A DNA stretch of 64,000 nucleotides, from the NCBI GenBank assembly GCA_029449235.1, contig JANATG010000010.1, positions 186,001-250,000 of the forward strand. The letters run 5' to 3'. Below the pieces are notes generated by a model. That model had not been told where the DNA came from. It did not search any database and saw only the letters and a program-made list of their open reading frames with translations. Within the stretch, counting starts at the first letter, position 1. Every line of letters starts with the position of its first letter. This document shows positions 55,277 through 64,000 of the stretch, piece by piece. A program made the translations under genes and the position numbers. This stretch comes from Linnemannia schmuckeri. Lineage: Eukaryota; Mortierellomycota; Mortierellomycetes; Mortierellales; Mortierellaceae.

Positions 55277-55431
55277 TTTGTGTTCTTTGGTTTGATTGCT
55301 TGTTCGGGCAGGAGGTCGTTTGATGTGTGGGTTTGAGTGGAGAGTAATTGACTTGAGTTTTGGTTACTTGTGCGTTGGGAGAGAAGACTGGTGGTTTTGA
55401 TAATGAGGAAAAGTGTGAAGGAATGGTCCTA

Positions 55432-55439
55432 CTTTTATA
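55432..55439 (-). promoter_or_regulatory. TATA box of the eight-cysteine surface protein
   Basis: TATAAAAG on the minus strand, 155 bp before the ATG at 55276. Confidence 0.5.
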
Positions 55440-56619
55440 CTATTTATTTCTCCTCTTTTACAATGCTTTCAATGGTACCATGAAGAGTAAGAAGTCCTGC
55501 CTCTTTTTCCCAGCGAAAGGGAGGGGGGAGGAGGAAAGAACCATAACTCACGGGCGAAGAGATGTCTTCATTTTCCTGGCACAATCCTCATAAGGTTCTG
55601 GACACCGTCATCAACGTGTTTTCTCCCACTCGTCCCTGCAATCATGATCTTCGAGGATAAGCAAAAGTTTCTCCCTCTCCCCCTTTCTTGGAATGGCATG
55701 GGGGATGGACAGGTTTGCATTTGGCGTCAAAATCTCGATAATAAAAAAAAAAAAAAAAAAAAAAAAAGGTCCAGATCTGGGCTGTTCCTTTCCGATCTCG
55801 GCTGAGGAAGGAGGCGTGAACCAGGCCAATTTCCATACCGAGGACATACCCCCTATAACTTCCTCGTTTGCTATTTTTTATTTCTTGTTTTTTTTTTCCC
55901 CCTCCTACCATTGTATAACAACCTGCCTTCAAACAAAGAAACCCCTGTGCCTATATTTTCTTCTTTGCCATTTGCTTCCGTCTCTCTCCCCTTTCTCACC
56001 CTACAGTACTAAAATCCCACTCGCCCATAGAACGTCCTCGCCCCAAAAAGAACGAAGAACAAAACAATGCTGCAAGCACAGCGCCTACCCGTATGCATGT
56101 GTGAGTATATCTAAGATGTTTTCTTCATGTTTTTTGTCTAGAACGTCGATTTCTGTATCCTAGGATACTATTCTTTTGTTTTTCCACGCGGAGGAAAAAA
56201 AAAAAAAAAAAAAAAACACAGCGATTGAGATCTCGAACAAGCCCCTGTAATATTTGTTCCATGCGATGTGCGCTTGTCCTACCGTAGTATCACAGTAGCA
56301 CAATAGACGGAGGGATGAAGAGGCTGTGTTAGCTACTATGAGTAGATCCGAGGAAGAAACGCGCTAGGAAGAAACCGTCAGTTAAAGCAAGGTATGAAAG
56401 GAATGGCGCTAGACGACAGATACCAATGCTTGAACACTGTCAAGCGAAAAAAAAAGAAAAAAGCATGCTAAGCGGCTAGAGTAAAAAGATCCGATATGTA
56501 ACAATTCACACCGATCAACAGTGGGCTAGAAAAGAACAAGCGATTGAATCCTGGGTGCGTAGCGTTCCTTTTAGTTCGCTTTCGATTTGCTTTACATGGT
56601 CCATAGCAAAATACGGATC

Positions 56620-56620
<1 letters not shown>

Positions 56621-56651
<31 letters not shown>
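56621..56651. repeat. Poly-A tract, 31 nt
   Basis: Uninterrupted A run on the + strand, downstream of the AAAP transporter gene. Confidence 0.9.
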
Positions 56652-56656
<5 letters not shown>

Positions 56657-57006
56657 TGGGAAGGAAACAAGTACTCTTGTATTGGTTTGAGAATCAAAAC
56701 GATTGTCAAGACGATTAGAGACAAGCATAAAGAAAGCTTTTGATTTTTAGGCCAAAAAATGCACAGAGAACAGAAATGAGGTGATCAGAAACAAACGGAA
56801 GTTGGTTCGTGCGGGGTGGTGGCGAGAGTTGACGTCATCGAATTCATACAAGCGAGCAAGAAACAGAGAATTGTTATGTATAATAGAAGAGGGGTAGCAC
56901 TTTCTTTAATTTGTAGTTGTACAAGTGGGTGTTGGGAATAATATACAAAGAGGAAGAGGAAGAGGTATTGCTTTTGATCTAAAAAAGTGTCTAAGAGTGA
57001 ACATTT

Positions 57007-58415
57007 CTATTTCTGGTTAAGGAAGGAGGTGCGGAGGGCCTTGATGGCATCGATGGATCCAATGACGGCCGAGATGACACCAATGATAACAATCAAAGCG
57101 CACCAGCCGAGCTCATAGAACTTCATCTGTCTCCAGCCGATCAACTTGAAGTAGAAGATAATGGGCAAGACGAAGATCAATGAGCAATTGCCGAGGGCAC
57201 CGAGGAGGGAGAGGAAGTCACCAAAGAAGGGGACAGTGCAGGCAATGCCTCCACAGACACCGACGACAACCAAGCGGATGATCGAGCGGTAGACGCGCTC
57301 CATGACTTTACCGCGGCGGGCAACAGTGACATCGACAAGACGCTCAAACTCGAGGGCAAAGGAAGTCAAGAGAATAGGGGCGGCGAGGATGACATGGATA
57401 ATGATGAAGATGGTACCGGTCTTGGTAAAAGCATCATCGGGGAGGTTTTGGAGAATGGGCGAGTAGGCCATGGAACCGTAGGCGAGGTAGCCGGGGACGG
57501 CGGTGGCAATGTAGAGGACGGAGCAGGTAGCAAGGGCTGCAGCGACAACGCGGTTCCAGGACTTGGGGTATCTCATGGCTTCTTCGACGTGCATGTAGAC
57601 AACGTTACCACCGAAGCAGATCGAGATCGAGGCAATGGTAGTGGGAAGGTTGGCGAGGATGACGTTGCTGTGGGTGATTTCAGCATATTTAGGGTTGTTG
57701 TTCTGCATATCAATGACCGAACCGCGGACGGCAACGACGACGAGGACAACGGTGGCGAGGGCACCAAAGACAGACATGACAGCGACCTCCTTGAGGGTCT
57801 TCATGGCAACAAAGGGGACAGCGACAATAGCGGCGCAGATCCAGATCCAGGCCTTCTCGTTGATGGCAGAGGTATTAACAAGAGAGTTTATCTCGGTACC
57901 GGCCAAGATCAAGTACATGATGGGGGCACCGAGGACGATCGAGGTGTGGAAGAACCAGACGGCGATGAGACCGGGGAGACCGTAGGCGTGACGACCGATC
58001 TCCTGGTAAGACGAGAGACGGTACTTGCCGTTGTAGTAGAGGCACTTCATCAAGAGGATGGCGGTGTAGATCGACATCAAGAGCGAGAGCAACAAGATGC
58101 CAACTCCGATCCAGCCACCCAACCTCAAGGCATAGGGGAGACCAAGAGTACCAGTACCTGTAAGATAAGAGAGAGAGGAATGCGGGATAAGTAACAATAT
58201 TTCTCCGAATGGTCAAACGTTCTGGCCCGGTTTGCGATTTGCTTTTATAGTCGAGAAACCAATAGGAAAAAAGAAAACGTACCTGCGACGACGCAGACAA
58301 CGTTGGCATAGGCGAGAAAGTTGGAGCCCTGCTCGGGTCTCTCAGCCATGAGATCGACGATCGACTCCTTGTCAGAGGTGACCGAGGAAGCGTAGGTAAC
58401 TTCGTGCTTTTCCAT
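57007..58415 (-). CDS. Amino-acid transporter, AAAP family
   Basis: Proton-coupled amino-acid permease of the amino acid/auxin permease family (Aa_trans, PF01490-type). Minus-strand exons 58283-58415 and 57007-58157 give 427 residues. A 40-residue cytosolic N-terminus (MEKHEVTYASSVTSDKESIV) leads into helix 1, whose motif VVAGTGTLGLPYALRLGGW spans the only intron. The helix 6 region SISICFGGNVVYMHVEEAMR corresponds to the family's F-x-G-x-x-x-x-P/E segment, and GYLAYGSMAYSPILQNLP follows as in related transporters. About 11 transmembrane segments are visible, within the family's normal length. ATG 58415 is the first of the frame. TATAAAAGG on the minus strand at 58645-58653 may be its TATA box. 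Codon use is strongly C-biased at third positions, more so than in the F-box genes, suggesting high expression. Substrate and membrane location are not decidable here. Confidence 0.88.
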
Positions 58416-59148
58416 TGTTGGAATGTGTATGTAGGTGAAGAAGGTATATAAATAGGAAGTGAGAAGTGATGGGTTGCGAATAGAACCGAAAGGGATCGAC
58501 GCTTCAAACAAAAATAAGAATGAAGGAAAAGAAAGGAAAAAGGAGTGAAGGAAGGAGGAAGAGAGGCGGAGGAGGAGTAAGAGGGAGGGAAGAAGAGGCG
58601 CTTGATGGAGAATAAAAAACTCGGAAAAGTGAGCGAAGGAAGATCCTTTTATAAGAAAGAAAGAAAAGTGGAGAGAGGCTGAAGTATGAGTTCCAGGGTG
58701 GGATCGTATTGGTTATTGGTTATCTCTTAGTCCTTGTGGAAAAAGGGCCTATTGGGCTGGTTAGAGTTGTAGTTGGACATCGATTAACTGGTGTCTATAA
58801 ACTGACACTCAATACAATACGCAATTCAAACAAATATCCCGTTTGGCCTCTTCTTCTGTCTTTCTCTCTTACGGCCAAGACATAGCCAAGCGCTGGTAAT
58901 TAATGTAAATATATATTTTTAGTATTCAATCACTCATACATTGGTCCTGTATGGAGTGTCATTCTTCTCAAAAGAATAGGGCTACTCGAAACATTCCCGC
59001 CAATCAGCTCTCTGGTCTGGATACCCTCTCCCATCCTACCGGCAAAAGCCCTTTTTTTTGTTGTCTGTTCCTCCGAAGAACCCTTAGCCCGTAGCTGTTC
59101 GGCCTCCTTCTTTTCATCATCATTATCCCTCCTTTCTCCTGTGCTCGT

Positions 59149-59186
59149 TGTGAGAGGGTGTGAGAGTGTGAGAGTGTGAGAGTGTG
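59149..59186. repeat. TGTGAGAG tandem repeat
   Basis: About four units of an 8-bp repeat, with one GG interruption after the first unit. Confidence 0.85.
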
Positions 59187-60323
59187 GGGATCGTCCATTC
59201 TTTTCGTTTGTCAGACAAACAAAAAAAATTAAAAAGAGGGTAGCTTCATTGTTATTGTTTGTCTCTTGATTTGCTCAAAACAAAATGAACAAATCGCTAA
59301 CAAAACAAAAACAAAGCACACACGAATCACCACTAAACAGCAGCAACCATCCCAATTCGATTCATAGGAGGAAAAAACAAAGAAAAGAAAAAAGAAAAAC
59401 AAAAGAGCCAACAAAGGGGGTTCGTGCTGTAATCACATTGTTACGAGGTGTACCTGATCGATCAGGCACATTATTTTCCCTTGACCTATGCCACACAGCA
59501 GCACATACAACCCCCTTTCTTTTCTCTTTCTAGGGAAAAGCAATGGACATGAAGAACGTAGTGATAAAGAAAATGGCCGTTATGTTGGCTGAGTTGCACT
59601 GGTTGCTGGGAGTAGTTGTAGTAACATGAGTAATATGACTTTTTTACTTCTTTTGCAGTAAGACGAGTGGTCGAGTGGTCGAACGGTGAGCGAAATTAGA
59701 ACACCCGCTTGGCAGGCTGAGTGCGAGGGATCGATGTAAGCAGAGACAGCGAAAGATATTCATCGTGTGAGTGTGAACTGTGTGAGTGAAAATAATCAAG
59801 GAGAGAGATAGACGGACTTTTTTTCGACGGGGTACTCTACTGCCTGGTAAAGACTATGTTGGGTGTGAGAAAAGGGCCTTCCTTCCCTCCTTCTAGTCAA
59901 TTGACAGCCTCCCTTGACAACCTGTATATGTGCCCTGCTGTGGAGTGGCAGAACGGCAGAAGAACCTGAGGTTTTTTCTCGATCTACTACAAATTCATCC
60001 ACGATATCTTTTCTTCAATGGAAATAATGGCGCCCAAATGCAGACATACAACAGATATCTTCCTTCACACAGAAAATGATAATAAAGAGACAAATTGCCC
60101 ATGAAATTTCCGTGTGTGTGAGAAAAATTACGAGCCGTTCGCCTACAAGGGAGGCGAAATGGTCGGTTGGACTGCAATAGGGCGGGCCGTTGCATGAGAT
60201 TGTTAATAATCGCTAGCTGATCGCCTCTTTGTTTGCTTCTTTGTTTGTTTTGTTTATTTTGTTTGTGTTGTTTAATGTGTTTGATTGCTTTTGTCTTGCT
60301 TTGGCTGCGGGCGGTTTTCCCTC

Positions 60324-60364
60324 TTTGTGCTCCTTTGTGCTCCTTTGTGCTTCCTTGTGCTCCT
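60324..60364. repeat. 10-bp tandem repeat TTGTGCTCCT
   Basis: Four units of a TTGTGCTCCT-type decamer, the third with a CTCC to CTTCC-like change. Confidence 0.8.
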
Positions 60365-63300
60365 GCTTTCCCTTTCGGATGTGTTCCTGTCGATTCCATC
60401 CTCTTCATCAACATCATGAGCATCATCATAGTCCCATAATCCCATTTCATCATTGTACGTGTGAGCGAATAACAAAGTTCCGGCCCTTTTGTCATTGATC
60501 GATCTCTCCCTCCCTCTCTTTCCCTTTTCTATATCCCTTATTTCTCCCTGTCCATTCTTTCTTACCTGTTCAAGAATAGAAAAAAAAAAAAAAAAAAAAA
60601 AGGGCCAAACAGCTAAACACTCGATCGACTGTCGTCAACCAATCCGATCGCTCCAAATTAGTATCCACTCACAGAAAGCCTTTGTCTCACCTCTCTTTCA
60701 CCACTTATGAACCCGAAGAATTGCATTTGGCAGAAAGGACAAGGGCAAAGATAGAAGAATTCCACGGTTCAAAAAAAAAGAAGTGGGAGAAGTTCAAAGT
60801 CCTATCGATGGTCATGCTACTCTTGAAACGATGTCTCCCCAATCATCTTCTTGGGTTGGCCCTTTTGGCCCTTTTTCTTGTGTAGTTGTGCTTGCTTTAA
60901 CTAGGCGGACTTTTGTTTTCAAGGGTCCCCCTTCCCCCAACCGAACTAATCCCATCATTCACCTTCTTCTCCAAGTTTAAAGCCTCCGTGTGCGCCGATG
61001 AACGAAACATCAATCATGCGCCCACCTAACCGAGTTTCCTGCACTCTGAATGGTCGGATTGCCATCTGCTCATCCGAAAGGGCCGTTTTGTCACCTTCCT
61101 TTCTGCCTCTTTCTTATTGCTTTCTAACCTTTTCTCGTGTGGCACCCTGAACTTCCGCAACATATTCGAACTCCATCCTTCAGCGAGCATGTGCACTTGG
61201 AAACAACTCGTAAGTAGGGCCTCTGGTTGGCTAGAACCGCCCCTTGCAAAGTTCGTCCTTGATGCAGAAAAAAACGAAGAACGATGTTGCAGGGAAGGAG
61301 AAGGGAAAAAGAACATAGTGGAGATTCAATTCATATTGGCGTCAATTGGCGTGTGTTCTCTTATCCCTGTGGACACATTCCTTGAACGTTCATATCTGAA
61401 CAAAAGAACGTAGAAAACTATCAGCTACACCTATCTTCATCCATAAGGATAGCGAAAAATATCGGCAGCAATTTGTATACGCCATACGAGTAGTGGATAG
61501 GTTGTGAGTCCCTTTTGGGCAACAGCAATTCTTCCCACGTTTGTTGACATATCAACAAACCAGAGAGATCGCCTTTGTTTTGATCCACTTATCCTCCCCC
61601 TTCTGCACCACATGAACCAAACCAAAGACAAACAAACCAAACACATGTTGGATCGACAAAAAATAAACCATTTTTTTTTCTTCGCTCACTATCGCAGATA
61701 AACAACAAACAAAAACAAATACATTCCTCACTGCCACCACAGCTCATCTTTTTACCACCTTCTCCCAGTAGACGATCCTTCCTCTTATTTGCTTTGGTAA
61801 CCCTGCCTCATTGTTATTTTTGTGCAGGGGTACTTCGTATCCATGCGAGGAGGAAGGGTTGGCTTGATGCGTCATTAGTGCCTAACACAGAGAAATAAAT
61901 AGGTCTAGACCAAATGAACATCAAAGTGTAAGCAAAACAACGGGCAATGCCAAAGTGAAGGAAACTAACCGGATCGCTTCCGCCTCCTTTTCTCCTCCAT
62001 CTCCTTCTAGGCTCAAAACGCAGAATTGCATTAGGTAAAGGAGAGGCTTGTTACAGGTCTAGACCTAAACACTCCTTTCTTTTTTGTGGGCATTTTTTTA
62101 TGCTTTGGTTAGTATGAACCAAATAGGTTTCCTTGGCTGGATGACTGGTTGGATTGTTGGACTTTTGGGTGGTGGAGGTAAGAGGGAAGGGGTAGGAACC
62201 AGAGGAGACCATCAACTAGTGGTTCCGCCGCCACTTCGTTTCTAGTCGTTTGTCTCGCTCACCTCTTTTTGTTATTTTGGCGGGCAAAAGTGAAAAACAA
62301 TGATTTTTCTGTGGGCCTTTGAACTCTCTACTTCATAGAAAGTACATTTTTCTCACTTCGTTCCTGGACGAATCGATTCCACTGCCCCATTCCGGTTTAC
62401 CAAACACCAATCGAGAGAAGGGAGCCCACCCACTCTCTTTTTTTTTTTTTATCTTTTGACCTGCGGGCGGGCAACGAAAAGAGTGGAAGACGCAGCAGAG
62501 GGATCCAGAGATAACGTCCAAATCTCTAACACATGAACGAACAGCCCACATTCCAGTCCCAGTCAAGTCGTCCATTACTCATATGTATGCATCCACTTTT
62601 TTACTCCCTCTCTGATTCCAGGCAGGCAGAGTAAGTTAACCTTGCTTGTCTAGTTTCAACCCAGTCAGCCACGTTTTTTTTCTGTTTTTGCAGTATTGTA
62701 TTGCACATCATACGAGTAGTTTACTGGTTTCTACCGAATATTTTCCACTAGAATAAGAAAAGCTTGTATGTTCTACGCATTCTCTACGTACCCATCAAGG
62801 ACATGCTGTTGTCTCTGATCGATCTGGTCGTAATAGCCGTTTTGTTTGATTGCTTTGCTTGTGAGATGGGAACAACTTGGCAAGGGGTTTTTTTATGTTC
62901 TAGACATTGTGAAGTCATGATCGGGTAATCGGTTCACAGCCAAGTAAGTCGAGTTGGTTTTCTAGGCGCTCTCGCCTTTAGCCCATCCGTCAAGTCTTTC
63001 TCTAGGCGCCACAACCCACTCGAGACACCCCATTATGCATATCTCTAGGTGCTCCATAGTCTCTCAAACTCGTGCTTGTACCTTTCTCTCCAAAGGTAGT
63101 GTGCATTTCCCTTTTACGCTCACTGTCTTCAACATGTACTCAGCTGCACTCATCCTCTACTCAGCGCATAGCTTCATCGTTTATTTTTCGATCTGTGTGC
63201 TACGCCCTCTCCTACAGCAATCTTGGATTCCTTGCTGTTGTTCTTCTTTCCGTGCTTCTTTTCTCGGTCACCACTGCCCTATTTCTTGGACTACGTACCT

Positions 63301-63835
63301 GAGAATCATACTGTTGAGGGGGAGGGGAAAACGAGTTTGTGGGTTTATTGCGTTTTCTTCTATGTGAATGTGTTTTTATGTCCCAGGGAAATCAAAACTC
63401 CACAGTCAAAATTCATCATCGCAAGAAGTGCGATACCTTTTTTACCAAACACGTGATATAACTATACAAGAAAGGCGTGTGATTTTCTACCTTGACAAGG
63501 CTTTTTTTTTTATCGAAGATTTACTGCATGGAAATATATGTGCTGGTGAAAGGAAATAATGCCTTTTTCTGACATGGAAGTAATTTTAATCGATTGGAAA
63601 TAACGTTCTCTTTTTAACTACACTCCCTTTTGCCATAAAATGCACTTTTCATAGCAAAGATGCATTTTATCGATTTTTATCAACTGAATTGAAATTGTTA
63701 TTCAATCAGGTGGTGACGTAGAATTCCCCTTATATCCTCGCATAGTTTGCCTCATATCTGCATCAGCAGCATTTTCCCATACATACATTGCCTTTCAACA
63801 TCCTCACTGATTATTGTCTTTCTAAATAAACCCAT

Positions 63836-64000
63836 ATGCCAAAAAACAAAGGATCCTGTATCAGCACCGGCACACATCCGGATGGGCTCCCTCTTTCGGA
63901 CATTACATCTACTGTGAACGAATTCCCGAACAGGACCTCAACGCGACCGGAGGAGGCACAGACGCTTTGGTTTCACGCACTGTTGGCTGAAGCTCGGGTT
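63836..64000 (+). CDS. 5' end of an unrecognised protein-coding gene (truncated by window edge)
   Basis: From the ATG at 63836 the frame stays open for 55 codons to the last base. It begins MPKNKGSCISTGTHPDGLPL and continues with SDITSTVNEFPNRTSTRPEE, AQTLWFHALLAEARV. The composition is mixed and protein-like, unlike the low-complexity frames in the preceding region. The sequence before it is AT-rich and ends with an AAATAAACCC leader. No domain is recognisable in so short a piece. It could also be a chance open frame or a first exon. Confidence 0.45.
   Translation, partial: MPKNKGSCISTGTHPDGLPLSDITSTVNEFPNRTSTRPEEAQTLWFHALLAEARV

Larger units (their letters stand above)
55277..57006. other. 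Intergenic region, no gene seen
   Basis: About 1.7 kb between the surface-protein gene's start and the AAAP transporter's stop, both on the minus strand. Contains several A runs (55743-55767, near 56191-56215, 56621-56651) and T/C-rich stretches. No open frame has protein-like composition. Confidence 0.5.
58416..63835. other. Long region without a convincing gene
   Basis: About 5.4 kb. It contains the AAAP promoter, a TGTGAGAG repeat (59149-59186), a 10-bp tandem repeat (60324-60364), A/T runs (60579-60601, 62439-62450) and three scattered TCTAGGCGC/TCTAGGTGC sequences near 62963, 63002 and 63045. Open frames here are short and of noncoding character. One at 63072-63302 ends in a hydrophobic Leu/Val/Phe segment but has no supporting context. 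No tRNA or rRNA was recognised. Confidence 0.5.

Noticed and set aside
57394..58194. 266-codon + strand frame antisense to the AAAP transporter
   Set aside because: It is the antisense shadow of a strongly codon-biased gene; Asp/Gly/Glu-rich composition mirrors the sense codons.
63072..63302. Frame ending in a hydrophobic segment like a tail anchor
   Set aside because: No upstream exon, promoter or family match; hydrophobic strings are common in T-rich DNA.

Overview
The window is eukaryotic and almost certainly fungal. Genes have GT-AG introns of mostly 50-150 nt. There is a Zn(II)2Cys6 transcription factor and an Atg22-family vacuolar permease, families that belong to fungi. Intergenic DNA is full of long poly-A/poly-T runs and purine/pyrimidine microsatellites. 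Repeated F-box and GST-like paralogs and a polyQ/polyN regulator fit an early-diverging fungus of the Mucoromycota, with Mortierellaceae as my best guess. That placement is inference; no rRNA or other marker gene is present. All exon models were built by hand from splice sites and reading frame, and each complete model closes in frame.

Layout. 1-1113 (+): 3' part of a peroxisomal adenine-nucleotide carrier. 1343-5437 (-): cationic amino-acid transporter, six exons. 8806-14527 (+): Zn2Cys6 transcription factor with a long Gln/Asn-rich tail, divergent from the transporter across 3.4 kb of low-complexity DNA. 14796-18790 (-): Atg22-like vacuolar permease. 20101-26249 (-): 1702-residue Ras guanine-nucleotide exchange factor, ten exons. 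26250-31232: long stretch with no convincing gene. 31233-32611 (+): charged coiled-coil protein of unknown function. 33300-42943 (+): six tandem GST-like genes with the same four-exon, phase-0 structure. 43842-51645 (+): three tandem intronless F-box/leucine-rich-type genes plus a fragment of a fourth C-terminus. 53052-54627 (+): divergent SLC25 carrier. 54815-55276 (-): small eight-cysteine, probably GPI-anchored secreted protein. 57007-58415 (-): AAAP amino-acid transporter. 58416-63835: no convincing gene. 63836 to the end (+): first 55 codons of an unrecognised gene.

How the parts may relate. The left half holds nutrient-related genes: two amino-acid permeases if the right-hand AAAP gene is counted, a vacuolar amino-acid exporter family member and a Ras activator. 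I see no evidence that they form a cluster. The most distinctive part is 33.3-51.6 kb: nine consecutive + strand genes from two expanded families. Most of them carry a GC-rich element with core CGGCG (best form ACGCGGCGTG, seen three times) 150-380 bp before the ATG, and several have a TATA box about 100 bp before the ATG. This suggests shared transcriptional control of the GST-like and F-box genes. Two of the GST-like proteins have changed the serine that normally contacts glutathione, so the array may include non-classical or non-enzymatic members.
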